Shown: positions 8,147 to 17,139, numbered from the stretch's first letter. The stretch: DNA of 64,000 nt from Bacteroidia bacterium (GCA_026003215.1 BPGV01000001.1:523570-587569), one strand, 5' to 3'. Numbers and translations: made by a program. The notes: generated by a model from the sequence alone, not told the origin.

Positions 8147-9247
8147 TCACACTGCGAAGCGGAAGTATATCACATCCCCATCTTGCACGACATAGTCGCG
8201 CCCTTCCAAGCGGAGCTTACCCGCGGCCTTGGCGCCCTCCTCGCCGCCGTAGCGGATATAGTCTTCAAAAGCGATAACCTCCGCTCGGATGAAGCCCCGC
8301 TCCATGTCGGAATGTATCTCTCCAGCGGCTTGCGGGGCTAAAGTCCCTTGACGCACCGTCCAGGCACGTATTTCTTTGGGGCCCGCTGTGAAGAAAGTGA
8401 TAAGCCCGAGGAGCTTATAGGCTTCTCGGATGAGCTGCGGCAAGGCCGGCTCCTCTAAGCCATACAGCACCAAAAACTCCGCTCGTTCCTCGGGTGGCAG
8501 GGTGGCTATCTGCGCTTCTACGGCAGCGCAAAGTACCAGGGCGGAAGCCCCCTCCGTTTGCGCCATTTCCTGTACGGCGGCACTCCACGCATTCCCCCGG
8601 GGCAAACTCCGCTCATCTACATTAGCCACATAGAGCACCGGCTTGAGCGTGAGGAAGTGGTACTCTCGCAGGATAGCCTGTTCCTCCTCGGGAAGTGCTA
8701 AGGTTCGCAAGCTCTGCCCTTGATTGAGGTGAGTCTCGGCTTTCTGGAGCACTTCTAAGCGCTTTTGGGCCTCGGGATTGGCAGCTAAGCGCGCTTCTCG
8801 TTCTATCCGCGGGAGGGTTTTTTGTAAGGTCTCTAAGTCTTTGAGCTGGAGCTCCAGCTCTACTATCTCTTTATCGCGCAAGGGGTCCGGCTGACCTTCT
8901 ACATGCACAATCTCGGGGTCTTCAAAGCACCGCAGCACATGTAGGATGGCGTGCACCTCACGGATATGCGCCAAGAACTGGTTACCTAAGCCTTGGCCCG
9001 CATGAGCCCCCCGCACCAGGCCCGCTATATCTACGACCGTGAGGGTAGTAGGGGTAATCTTCTCGGTAGGGCACACCTGAGCTAAGGCTTGGAGACGCGG
9101 ATCCGGCACGGGCACAATTGCCCGATTAGGTTCAATCGTACAGAAAGGATAGTTAGCTGCGGCGGCCAGGGCTGTGCCACTAAGCGCATTGAAGAGGGTA
9201 GATTTGCCGACGTTGGGGAGGCCGACAATCCCACACGCTAAGGCCAT
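8147..9247 (-). CDS. ychF: Obg-family ribosome-binding ATPase YchF
   Basis: A 366-residue cytoplasmic P-loop protein of the YchF/OLA1 type. The P-loop GLPNVGKST is at about 8-16, and DIAGLVRGAHAGQGLGN gives the G3 region. The base-recognition motif is ANVDE rather than NKxD, the feature linked with ATP over GTP preference in this family. A coiled-coil insertion (about 130-170) and a C-terminal TGS domain (about 280-364) are present. It binds ribosomes and is associated with stress responses. A near-match -7 box (AAACTTTG at 9253-9260, one mismatch) sits 5 bases before the ATG. Confidence 0.95.
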   Translation of the reverse strand: MALACGIVGLPNVGKSTLFNALSGTALAAAANYPFCTIEPNRAIVPVPDPRLQALAQVCPTEKITPTTLTVVDIAGLVRGAHAGQGLGNQFLAHIREVHAILHVLRCFEDPEIVHVEGQPDPLRDKEIVELELQLKDLETLQKTLPRIEREARLAANPEAQKRLEVLQKAETHLNQGQSLRTLALPEEEQAILREYHFLTLKPVLYVANVDERSLPRGNAWSAAVQEMAQTEGASALVLCAAVEAQIATLPPEERAEFLVLYGLEEPALPQLIREAYKLLGLITFFTAGPKEIRAWTVRQGTLAPQAAGEIHSDMERGFIRAEVIAFEDYIRYGGEEGAKAAGKLRLEGRDYVVQDGDVIYFRFAV

Positions 9248-9261
9248 GGCCGCAAAGTTTG

Positions 9262-9269
9262 TACTTTTG
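9262..9269 (+). promoter_or_regulatory. Bacteroidota -7 element for tRNA-Ser
   Basis: Exact TACTTTTG ending 4 bases before the first acceptor-stem base of tRNA-Ser. The same spacing is seen in front of protein start codons in this window, so the primary transcript may begin at or very near tRNA position 1. Confidence 0.6.
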
Positions 9270-9273
9270 GGGC

Positions 9274-9363
9274 GGAGAGGTGCCGGAGTGGTCGAACGGG
9301 CCTGACTCGAAATCAGGTAACCCGCTACACGCGGGTTCGGGGGTTCGAATCCCCCCCTCTCCG
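9274..9363 (+). tRNA. tRNA-Ser (anticodon CGA)
   Basis: A 90-base class II tRNA. Acceptor strands GGAGAGG (9274-9280) and CCTCTCC (9356-9362) pair, with discriminator G9363. The anticodon stem-loop has CGA in loop CTCGAAA, decoding UCG as serine. The long variable arm (AACCCGC/GCGGGTT) is as expected for serine, and the T arm contains GGTTCGAAT. No CCA is encoded. It lies in the gap between ychF and the phosphatase gene, with the converging stop codon only 1 base beyond its 3' end. Confidence 0.95.
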
Positions 9364-9364
9364 C

Positions 9365-11452
9365 TCAGATTAAGGCTTTGAGGCGCGCACGCCCATACGC
9401 TAATAGCGCTTCCGCGGGTACTATCAGTAAGGTCACATCATCATTAGGAGGCGCTTTTCCCTGCCAGTTTTTTATGGTCTCAACCACTTTTTTTAACTGT
9501 TTCTGAGGGGAAGAAGCCACAAAAGCTGGATCATCCCCCAAAGCGCGCAGGGCTTTTATGCCCAGTTTCTTACCCTCAGGATTGAGTACATCGGTAAGCC
9601 CATCCGTGAAAAAGTAAAAGATACGGTCCTCCGTAAGCGGTTCTTCATACGCCGGAAACTCATACTCTGGCGTGGTGAAGCTATCTATGCCGCGGCGCCC
9701 GCCTGGCAGCTCCCGAAATCCTTGCCGCCGGTCATACACCCATACCGGACGACCTGCCAGGCCAAAAAGTACTTTCTGCTGGGGAAAATCCACAATAGCT
9801 ACGGCCAAATCGGCTCCCTCCCGCATTTTGAGATGGCCTTCGGTGACTTCTCCTCGTAGTACTACGTCCAAGGCTTGCCGCAGGCGCTGGAGGAGGGCTT
9901 GAGGGGTTTGATTAGGATTTTGTAAGAAAAGGTTTTGCGCTGTAGCCGCAAAAATTCCTGCGAGGATAGCTCCCGATACCCCATGCCCTGTACAATCCCC
10001 CACCACCAAAAGCAATCGCTTAGAAAAGGGATCGGCTGCCATGGTGTAAAAGTCTCCGCCCACTTCCTGCATGGGTTCATAATAGACAGCGATACCGGGG
10101 AAAAAACGTTCCAGGTTAGGGAGGATAGCGCGCTGGAGACGGCGCGCCGCTGAATGCGACTCTTGGAGCGTAGAGAGTGCCTCCGCCAAGGTTTCAGAGA
10201 TACGCACGAGCTCTTCATTTTGCCGCTCTAAGGCCCGGGCTTGCTCTTCTATGCGCTGGGCTTGGGCTGCGATAGTCTCGCGGAAGGTACGCTCCTCTCG
10301 GGCACGCCGGCGGGCTTGCGCCAAAGCATAGCCTAATCCGCCCAAGAAAAGTAAGCCGAAAATCCCTATCAGCCCATATAAGAGCCGTTCCCGGCGACGC
10401 TGCTCTTGGAGGGCTTTTAGCTCAGCCTCACGCGCCTCTAAGCCAGAAAGTACGCTTAGCTGGGCTATACGCTCGTTTTGTTGGGTAATGCTCTGGCGCT
10501 CGGCTTCTTCTACTAAACGCTCGTACAGGTTCAGCGCTTCTTTGAGCTTCCCTTGGGCTATGGCCAAACTGGCTTGGGTGCGCAGCCACTCCCTGCGCAG
10601 GGAATACGGCAAACGCGCATACACCCCGCGCGCTTGGGCAAGGAGACGCTGGGCTTCGTTGAGCTTGCGCTGGGCCAAGTAAAGCTGGGAGAGACCTAAA
10701 AGTGCTTGGCCTATGGCTACACTATCGCCGCGCGCCTCGGCTAAGGCTTGCTGGTAGAGTTTTTCGGCTTCGCCCCAGCGGCCCCTTTCGGCATAGAGCG
10801 AAGCTAAGTTAGCCACCACCGCCGGCCGCACCCGCTCCGCCGGCTCTAAGAGGAGATGAAAAGCGGCCGGCTTTCCCAGTACTTCCAATGCCTTTTGCGC
10901 ATACTGAATAGCCCTTTCTATATCACTGGCCGCCACGAGAAAGGAAAGCTGGTTATAAGCCAAAGCCTGTAAAATAGGATGTTGGACGGCTTCGGCTTTT
11001 TCTACGGCCTGGGCCGCATAGCCTTGGGCCCGCAGCGGCTCACTTCCCGCATAGTGACTACCCAGCGCCAAATAACAGCGCCCCACCAAAAAAGGGTACG
11101 CCTGAGCTTCTGTCGCTATCTTCTCATAAAGGAAAATAGCTGAGTCTGGCCGTCCTAAGGCATAATGGGCCTGCGCTAACAAGGCCTGTCCGTGATAAAA
11201 GAGCGATTCAGGGGGGCTTATGCGCCGAAGCGCTTCATGGACCAAACGGGGCACGCCCTCGGTAAAGCCGCCCCTTAGCCAAGCATGCGCTAAAAGGAGG
11301 TAGGCTTCTGCTTGGCCACGGGGGGTGCTTTCAGCCAGGAGCCGCTCGTACGCACACTTCCCTAAGCATAAAGCATCTATCCCACATGCCTCACAAGCCT
11401 TTTGTGCCCACACCCACCCCAACAAGAGAAAGCCCAGAGCTTTCCTGCTCAT
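9365..11452 (-). CDS. Membrane-spanning TPR / SpoIIE-type PP2C protein phosphatase
   Basis: A 695-residue predicted signalling protein. It has a signal peptide (about 1-17), a long helical region with TPR-like repeats (about 30-320) that should be periplasmic, one membrane helix (about 357-378), a coiled coil (380-440) and a C-terminal SpoIIE/PP2C serine phosphatase domain (about 437-690). Catalytic metal motifs are VGGDFY, GDCTGHGVSGA, FYFFTDGLTD and the final NDDVTLL. It probably senses an envelope state and dephosphorylates a cytoplasmic partner such as an anti-sigma-factor antagonist. Its ATG overlaps the ancestral TGA stop of the TonB receptor gene upstream (ATGA, 11449-11452), so the two were a coupled pair. 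Confidence 0.86.
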   Translation of the reverse strand: MSRKALGFLLLGWVWAQKACEACGIDALCLGKCAYERLLAESTPRGQAEAYLLLAHAWLRGGFTEGVPRLVHEALRRISPPESLFYHGQALLAQAHYALGRPDSAIFLYEKIATEAQAYPFLVGRCYLALGSHYAGSEPLRAQGYAAQAVEKAEAVQHPILQALAYNQLSFLVAASDIERAIQYAQKALEVLGKPAAFHLLLEPAERVRPAVVANLASLYAERGRWGEAEKLYQQALAEARGDSVAIGQALLGLSQLYLAQRKLNEAQRLLAQARGVYARLPYSLRREWLRTQASLAIAQGKLKEALNLYERLVEEAERQSITQQNERIAQLSVLSGLEAREAELKALQEQRRRERLLYGLIGIFGLLFLGGLGYALAQARRRAREERTFRETIAAQAQRIEEQARALERQNEELVRISETLAEALSTLQESHSAARRLQRAILPNLERFFPGIAVYYEPMQEVGGDFYTMAADPFSKRLLLVVGDCTGHGVSGAILAGIFAATAQNLFLQNPNQTPQALLQRLRQALDVVLRGEVTEGHLKMREGADLAVAIVDFPQQKVLFGLAGRPVWVYDRRQGFRELPGGRRGIDSFTTPEYEFPAYEEPLTEDRIFYFFTDGLTDVLNPEGKKLGIKALRALGDDPAFVASSPQKQLKKVVETIKNWQGKAPPNDDVTLLIVPAEALLAYGRARLKALI

Positions 11453-11667
11453 AGGCTCAGCGGGTCAAAAGCATACTGGATGTAGTATATGCCGCCGATA
11501 CGAGGCCCCCCGGGCACTTCGATATGGTAGAAGTTTAGAAGGTTTTGCGCGCCCAAACGTATCTCACTGTGCCACTTCGGGAGGCGGTAGCTCACTTGCG
11601 CATGCAAGAGCGAATAGGTCGGCACCACGGCCTTATAGTTAGGGAGCTCAAAGAGATAGGCATGGAC
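11449..11667 (-). pseudogene. C-terminal remainder of the TonB receptor, after an in-frame TAG
   Basis: Directly after the TAG at 11668-11670, the same reading frame runs on for 72 codons to a TGA at 11449-11451. It encodes classic last strands of a TonB barrel: VSYRLPKWHSEIRLGAQNLL, then GPRIGGIYYIQYAF. There is no base gain or loss, and the frame ends in an ATGA overlap with the next gene. It is therefore the true C-terminus of the receptor, separated by a single stop codon. Whether it is read through, lost or a sequencing error cannot be told here. Confidence 0.82.
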
Positions 11668-14397
11668 CTACTGGTACTGGAGCTGGCCGCTCCATCGTCC
11701 TAAGCTTTGCACATGCAGGCCTAAGTTAGCCCGATGGGGTGAGGTATTGAAAAAGATATTCAAATCAGGGTCCAGCTCCTTAGCGGTCTCCAAGCCCCAA
11801 GCTTGCGCGTAGCCATAGTTGCCATTCAGGAGGAGGTATCTATTGACCCGATATTGCACAGCTATCGTGAGAAACTGCGCTTGCGGCGTGCCAGGAATGT
11901 TGTAGTACCGGTTGTACAGCGGAGAAAGGTTGTTATTTTCTACATCTGCGGGCGTAAGCTGCTGAGAGGGGTCCTTAGGACCATAGAGCCGTACATCAGC
12001 ATGGAAATCCTTGTAGCGCTGATAGGCATAGGTGACATCTACCATGAGCTTTTGATCTAAGAAAAGATGCCGAGCCCCTACTTCGAAACTTTGGACTTTT
12101 TCGGGGCGGATGCCTGAGATAGGGAGGCTTCGCAGGAGTTTGGCCGCTTCCTCGGGGGGAACCCCCTGTGCGCGAGCGGCTCGGTACGCTTCCACCGAGG
12201 CTTTGGTGTAGTTATTGGTGCCGGCTATCCCTAAGGCCCTATCGGTTTGGGGTAAAGCGCCTATGAGACGCGCATCCGTCTGGAGGTTGATGAAAAGCGC
12301 TTCATTGATAGGGTTGCGAAAGCCCATTTGGTAGGCTACCCGCAGGATATGTTGGCCTTTCTTATCCCAGCTCCAACTGAGGGCCGTACGAGGCGTAACC
12401 TGCCCCGTGAGGTATTGCCTATAATCGTACCGCGCCCCGAGGGTGACCTGGAGCCTATCCTCTACGAAACTCCGGCGAGTCTGGAGGTAAGCTCCTCCTT
12501 CCCAAGTAAAGATAGGCCCCGTGCTATCTATAAAGACGGCTCCGCGCGAGTTTATCTCAAAAACTCGGAAACTTCCCCCAATAATAGTCTGGAATCCCGC
12601 CCAGCGTGGCAGCTCATACTGGCCCTCAGCGTGGTGAAGACCACACCGATTTACCAACAGAGCGCCGCCCTCCGTCACCGGAATGCGGGCGAGGGAGTCT
12701 ACCAGGCGACGCAGTTCAGCACTGCCGGGGGCTGGGCGAGCCGTGCCTACATCCCACCGGCTGCCCAAGAAGCCTGCCACCGGCGCCGCAGAGGGCAGCG
12801 TCGCTAAGAAACGGGTATCGCTATCCGCTAACCAGCGGGCCCCCGCATGATCCCCTTCTTGCGGGACCGGCCGCCCATAGTGCGCTTCAAACGCCGCTTT
12901 ATCCGCCGCCGTCATGCTCATATCCAAATACCCCCCATAGGTCATAAGATAGTGGATAAACCAATCCCGATGGGGCTTGACGACGTTCAACAGATTTACA
13001 CCTAAGAGGGCCAAGGGCATAGAGGTACCGCCATTTTCCCGCAAAGTATACACTCGGAAAAAGCCCCGGGGGTGGTTAATCTCAGCTTTGTAGGCACTAA
13101 GGATAAAGTTCTGCAAAGCATACCGAGTATTGCCCTGAAAGACTGTGCGCCCCGTAGTTACGTGAAAAGTGAGTTGCGCTTGAAGCTGGTCTGTGAGCCG
13201 ATAGTACACTCCTCCCGTCACTTTGCCGACGCGGGTGATGGTAGGGACCAGCTCCGTCTCTATATAGCCTGTGCGACTGAGGTAAAAAGGCGGCATGAGC
13301 CCCCCACTCGCAAAGGGGATGCCACTGACCAGTATCCGCGCATCATAGCCATAGCCGTTCATGGGTAAATAGCCAGGGTTTTGTGAGCCGGGGGTCGTAT
13401 AAGGCGGGACAGCTCCCGCATATACCCCTCTGTCCGTCGTATCGTTGGCCCACCAATCCTCTCCGCTCAGACCCTGAATGGCAAGCTTCATCCCTATGCG
13501 GTTGCGCCACACCTGGGCATACCGCGCCTGCACATCAAAAAGTGGGGCTATAGCGCGCGCCGGATCCGCAATGTGATTCGCACCTACCCGCACTTGCGCA
13601 GAAAGGCCCGGATACTGAAAAGGGTCCTTCAAGGTCGTAAGCATAGCGCCATTGAATGCATTTGGCCCGTACAGGGCGGAGGCTGGGCCGGCTATCACCT
13701 CTACATTCGCAATATCTACATCCGGCGGGGCCGCGAAAGTCAAGACCGGAACGTTGAGCGCCGTAGATTGCATCTCTACCCCATCCACCCGATTGATAAA
13801 CCGCGGATTTTGGGTAAAGTTGAACCCTCGAGCATTCACCACGGGAAACGTAAAGCTCGAATGCACCACATCTATGCCGGGCAAAAAAGAAAGCGTCTGG
13901 GCCGAAAGCACACTTGGACTACTCCGAATCGCTAAGCTCGAAAGCTGTACCACTTGCACGGGCGATTTCATAAACTGCTCCTCTATCCGAGAGGCAGAAA
14001 TAACCACTTCTTGGCCTACAATCTCCTCCTCTTTTAGCACTATCTCGGTAGGAGCGACTCGCTCTTCCCCCGGCAAAAGGCTCACCCGCTGAGTCTCATA
14101 CCCCACAAAGCTTACCTCCACCAGCACCGGGACCGTGAGTGTAGTCGGGATTCGGAACTCCCCATTGGCATCCGTCACCGCTCCCACCACACTCCCCGGA
14201 ATACGCACATACGCCCCCACCAACGGCTCACGACTATCTCCAGCTATGACGCGCCCTCTGAGATACAGCTTACGAGCCTCAGGCCCAGACGACTCCTCCG
14301 TCACTACTTTTTGTGTGGTCTGCACCCGCCGTAAAATCAGCTCCTGTGCCTGTACAAAAGAAACTACGAAACCGTAAGCAACTAACCATTTTCTCAT
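11668..14397 (-). CDS. TonB-dependent receptor, truncated by in-frame amber codon
   Basis: From ATG 14397 the frame codes for 909 residues before the TAG. There is a signal peptide (MRKWLVAYGFVVSFVQAQ), a CarboxypepD_reg-like domain (about 40-130), a plug domain with VDGVEMQ and ASALYGPNAFNGAM, and most of a 22-strand barrel. Upstream in-frame sequence to 14721 is antisense to the P-type ATPase gene and lacks any signal, so it is rejected. The substrate is unknown. The missing last 72 residues hold the terminal barrel strands needed for outer membrane assembly, so the truncated product would probably not fold. A -7 box lies at 14413. Confidence 0.83.
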   Translation of the reverse strand: MRKWLVAYGFVVSFVQAQELILRRVQTTQKVVTEESSGPEARKLYLRGRVIAGDSREPLVGAYVRIPGSVVGAVTDANGEFRIPTTLTVPVLVEVSFVGYETQRVSLLPGEERVAPTEIVLKEEEIVGQEVVISASRIEEQFMKSPVQVVQLSSLAIRSSPSVLSAQTLSFLPGIDVVHSSFTFPVVNARGFNFTQNPRFINRVDGVEMQSTALNVPVLTFAAPPDVDIANVEVIAGPASALYGPNAFNGAMLTTLKDPFQYPGLSAQVRVGANHIADPARAIAPLFDVQARYAQVWRNRIGMKLAIQGLSGEDWWANDTTDRGVYAGAVPPYTTPGSQNPGYLPMNGYGYDARILVSGIPFASGGLMPPFYLSRTGYIETELVPTITRVGKVTGGVYYRLTDQLQAQLTFHVTTGRTVFQGNTRYALQNFILSAYKAEINHPRGFFRVYTLRENGGTSMPLALLGVNLLNVVKPHRDWFIHYLMTYGGYLDMSMTAADKAAFEAHYGRPVPQEGDHAGARWLADSDTRFLATLPSAAPVAGFLGSRWDVGTARPAPGSAELRRLVDSLARIPVTEGGALLVNRCGLHHAEGQYELPRWAGFQTIIGGSFRVFEINSRGAVFIDSTGPIFTWEGGAYLQTRRSFVEDRLQVTLGARYDYRQYLTGQVTPRTALSWSWDKKGQHILRVAYQMGFRNPINEALFINLQTDARLIGALPQTDRALGIAGTNNYTKASVEAYRAARAQGVPPEEAAKLLRSLPISGIRPEKVQSFEVGARHLFLDQKLMVDVTYAYQRYKDFHADVRLYGPKDPSQQLTPADVENNNLSPLYNRYYNIPGTPQAQFLTIAVQYRVNRYLLLNGNYGYAQAWGLETAKELDPDLNIFFNTSPHRANLGLHVQSLGRWSGQLQYQ

Positions 14398-14412
14398 GCC
14401 CGCAATAATAGC

Positions 14413-14420
14413 CAAAAGTA
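14413..14420 (-). promoter_or_regulatory. Bacteroidota -7 element TAnnTTTG
   Basis: Exact TACTTTTG on the minus strand, 15 bases before the ATG of the TonB receptor gene. This spacing is longer than for most genes here. Confidence 0.5.
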
Positions 14421-14468
14421 CGCAAACCGTTGGGAGGGGGGTTCTCCCTCTTTGGGGTATTTTTGTTG

Positions 14469-14476
14469 TAACTTTG
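14469..14476 (+). promoter_or_regulatory. Bacteroidota -7 element TAnnTTTG
   Basis: Exact TAACTTTG, 5 bases before ATG 14482 of the P-type ATPase. Because the box lies downstream of another in-frame ATG at 14452, it argues that 14482 is the real start. Confidence 0.65.
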
Positions 14477-14481
14477 CAAGT

Positions 14482-16620
14482 ATGGCACTCCGAGAAGCCA
14501 CTTATAAGGTCGTGGGGATGACCTGTCAAAGCTGCGCAGCCAGCGTAGAGACCCTCCTGCGGCATGTACCTGGGGTAGAAAAGGCGGAGGTGCTTTTTGC
14601 TTCTCAGGAGGTCATAGTGACCCATGAGCCCGAGCTTGCCCCTTTTGAAAGGCTCCAAGAAACCCTTCGCCCTGCAGGGTATGAGCTCTTGCCAGATGTA
14701 CGGAGCCAGCTTCTGGCCCAAGAACGCTTCCTCAAGAGACTAATCCGAGACATGCTCATAGCAGGCGTGGTAGCTGGGTTAGGTATGGTCATCCATCTTT
14801 TGCCCGTAGGAACGCTCAAAGGGATTCCCTTCTGGGCCTATGGGGCCTACTACCTTGTAGGATTAGGGGTAGGGCTTTTTATCGGGAAGCTTTTTTGGCA
14901 GGCTGCTTGGCAGCAGCTCAAAGTACGCCAGCTTACGATGGATACCCTTATCTCGCTGGGGCTTTTCGGCAGTTGGACCCTGGGCGCGGTAGAACTCCTC
15001 TCAGGGCACCCGGGTCACGCCATAGCTGCCAGCTCGGAGATTTTATTTTTTGTGCTGATTGGCCGCTACCTCGAAGAAAAAGCCCGCCACCGCAGCCAAG
15101 CTACCTTAGAAAGTCTTTCTACCTTAGCTACCCCCACCGCTAAGAAACGCAGCGGAAGCACCACCCAAACAATTCCCACTGCCCAGCTCCAGCCGGGGGA
15201 TTGGGTAGAAGTAGGGCCGGGGGAGATAGTACCCATAGACGGCGTGATTGTGGAAGGGGAGAGTTTTTTGCAGGAGAGCTTCCTCACGGGCGAACCCCTC
15301 CCCGTCGAAAAAAAGCCTGGCCACCGCGTCTGGGCCGGCACCCAAAACCTCGCCGGCCTACTGGTGATACAAGCCGAGGCCCACGCCTCAGAGACGGTTC
15401 TCGCACAGCTCATCACCCGCCTCCAGAAGGCCCAAAGCACCCAAGCCCAAGCCCAACGGCTCGCCGACAAGGTCTCGGCTATCTTTGTACCGGTGGTCCT
15501 GAGCTTGGCTGCAAGCACGGTCGTGTGGCATCTTTTCCGAGGATCGGACTGGTACTTTGCCGTGGAAAGGGCCCTGAGCGTACTGGTAATCTCCTGCCCG
15601 TGTGCCTTAGGGCTGGCCACCCCCTTGGCGGTACAGATGGCTGTGGGGGGCGCGGCCCAAGCCCAAATGCTTCTGCGGGAGATTACCCAGCTGGAAAACC
15701 TCCCCTTAGGCACCGTATGGGCCTTTGACAAAACCGGCACCCTCACCGAAGGGCGCGCGGCCGTCTCTACAGAGCGGTGGTTCCTGCCTGCGTACGCGGG
15801 TAAGCTCCTCTTAGTAGCCCGTCGCAGCCAGCACCCCTTAGCCCAAGCCCTCGCCGCCCACCTGGAAAAATCCACTACACCAGCCCCTACCGAAATCGTG
15901 TCCTTCGTAGAGCTGCCGGGCAAGGGCATTATAGCCACTTTACCCGAGGAAAAAATCTACATCGGAAGCCCCGCTTGGATTGGCGAAAAGCATCCTCTGC
16001 CCGAGGCGCCCCAAGGCACGGCTGTGGTAGCTGCTACCGAAAAAGGCGTGATTGGCATTTTCACTTTTTCTGACCCTGTGCGTACGGGTTTGAAGCCCTT
16101 CTTAGCGCAGCTTCGGCAAGAAGGAAAGAAGCTGGTCCTCCTTACGGGCGACCCTTCGCCCGCCGGAGAAGCTGTAGCTAAGGCCTTAGGCCTTACCGAA
16201 GCTCATGTCGGCCTTACGCCCCTCCAAAAAGCCCAGTGGATAGAAGCCGCACAAAAAGCTGGTGAAAGGGTCGTTTTTGTGGGAGATGGGATAAACGACG
16301 CCTTGGCCCTTCAGACGGCTTTTGTGGGGATAGCGGTAGTGCGCAGCGCGGGAGTAGCCACCCAAAGCGCCGGTATCGCCCTCTTGCGGGAGACCGAGGA
16401 GGCCCTGCCGGCGCTGTACCGCCTGAGCCGCCGTCTGCGCCGTATCATCGCCCAAAACCTGGCTTGGGCCTTCGGATACAACCTCATAGCGCTACCCCTG
16501 GCCATGGGCCTATGGCCAGGGGTATATGTTTCCCCCGGCCTGAGCGCCCTTCTCATGTCCCTTAGTTCGCTCACCGTCGTCCTCAATAGCCTGCGCGTCC
16601 GCTTGCACCCAACCCCCTGA
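14482..16620 (+). CDS. copA: Copper-type heavy-metal P-type ATPase
   Basis: A 712-residue inner membrane P1B-type ATPase. An N-terminal heavy-metal-associated domain carries GMTCQSC at 12-18. The intramembrane metal site is CPC at about 372-374. DKTGTLTEG (phosphorylated Asp near 416), an HP motif in SQHPLAQA (near 449), TGEPLPVEK and GDGINDAL (near 601) are all intact. The CPC type and the single CxxC domain fit export of Cu(I) (or Ag(I)) using ATP. Starting at 14482 gives a normal HMA N-terminus and follows a -7 box. No copper chaperone or regulator gene is adjacent. Other monovalent metals cannot be excluded. Confidence 0.92.
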   Translation: MALREATYKVVGMTCQSCAASVETLLRHVPGVEKAEVLFASQEVIVTHEPELAPFERLQETLRPAGYELLPDVRSQLLAQERFLKRLIRDMLIAGVVAGLGMVIHLLPVGTLKGIPFWAYGAYYLVGLGVGLFIGKLFWQAAWQQLKVRQLTMDTLISLGLFGSWTLGAVELLSGHPGHAIAASSEILFFVLIGRYLEEKARHRSQATLESLSTLATPTAKKRSGSTTQTIPTAQLQPGDWVEVGPGEIVPIDGVIVEGESFLQESFLTGEPLPVEKKPGHRVWAGTQNLAGLLVIQAEAHASETVLAQLITRLQKAQSTQAQAQRLADKVSAIFVPVVLSLAASTVVWHLFRGSDWYFAVERALSVLVISCPCALGLATPLAVQMAVGGAAQAQMLLREITQLENLPLGTVWAFDKTGTLTEGRAAVSTERWFLPAYAGKLLLVARRSQHPLAQALAAHLEKSTTPAPTEIVSFVELPGKGIIATLPEEKIYIGSPAWIGEKHPLPEAPQGTAVVAATEKGVIGIFTFSDPVRTGLKPFLAQLRQEGKKLVLLTGDPSPAGEAVAKALGLTEAHVGLTPLQKAQWIEAAQKAGERVVFVGDGINDALALQTAFVGIAVVRSAGVATQSAGIALLRETEEALPALYRLSRRLRRIIAQNLAWAFGYNLIALPLAMGLWPGVYVSPGLSALLMSLSSLTVVLNSLRVRLHPTP

Positions 16621-16630
16621 CCTCTGCCCT

Positions 16631-17065
16631 ATGCAAGACCAGACGATACCTGCCCATCCTATCCGAAATGCAAACGAAGTACATAAATCCAGCCTCTCCA
16701 AAGCTGAGCTTTTTGCCCTGTGGCTTACCCAGAAAGTAGGCACTATCGGGTTCTTCCTAATCATATTTTCTTGGACGGTCTTATGGCTCCTTTGGAATAC
16801 CTCAGCTCCCCCCTCGCTGCGATTTGATCCTTATCCAGCGTTTAGCCTTTGGCTCTTCCTCTCCAATATGATCCAAATCTTCCTCATGCCCCTCATCATG
16901 GTAGGCCAAAACCTGCAAGGCAAACACGCCGAAATCCGAGCCGAAAACGATTATCATATCAATCTAAAAGCCGAGAAAGAAATAAGGGAGCTTCACAAAA
17001 AAATAGATGAGCTCAAATCTTTACTTGCTGAGATGAAGGCTGGTCAGAACCGAAACACTCCTTGA
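16631..17065 (+). CDS. DUF1003 family membrane protein
   Basis: A 144-residue protein with two closely spaced membrane helices (about 36-56 and 70-92), then a charged coiled-coil tail (about 105-140). The conserved GFFLIIFSWTVLWLLWN and the PLIMVGQN(L)Q pattern followed by RAENDY match DUF1003, a family of unknown function in many bacteria. It starts 11 bases after the copA stop, so it is likely in the same transcript, but a role in metal export is not implied by the family. Confidence 0.82.
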   Translation: MQDQTIPAHPIRNANEVHKSSLSKAELFALWLTQKVGTIGFFLIIFSWTVLWLLWNTSAPPSLRFDPYPAFSLWLFLSNMIQIFLMPLIMVGQNLQGKHAEIRAENDYHINLKAEKEIRELHKKIDELKSLLAEMKAGQNRNTP

Positions 17066-17126
17066 GGATAGGCCTCATCAGTGCCTTAAGCGACAAGAAA
17101 CCCCGTCTATAAATGGGCAAAATCTG

Positions 17127-17134
17127 TAACTTTG
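17127..17134 (+). promoter_or_regulatory. Bacteroidota -7 element TAnnTTTG
   Basis: Exact TAACTTTG, 5 bases before ATG 17140. It lies inside the stretch that would be coding if the earlier ATG at 17113 were used, which supports 17140 as start. Confidence 0.65.
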
Positions 17135-17139
17135 GAGGG

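Noticed and set aside
11668-11670. Recoding of TAG to an amino acid in this organism
   Set aside because: Only one such case was seen, and TAG ends other genes normally (e.g. 22749-22751). A mutation or error is simpler.
14398-14721. Possible N-terminal extension of the TonB receptor by 108 codons
   Set aside because: The region is antisense to the P-type ATPase start, has no signal peptide, and the -7 box at 14413 and clear signal peptide at 14397 mark the true start.
15066-15938. 290-codon open frame antisense to copA
   Set aside because: Lies entirely inside a well-supported gene, is Ser/Arg/Ala-rich, and shows no recognisable domain. The same holds for other long antisense frames, e.g. 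46,962-45,913 and 19,456-19,980.
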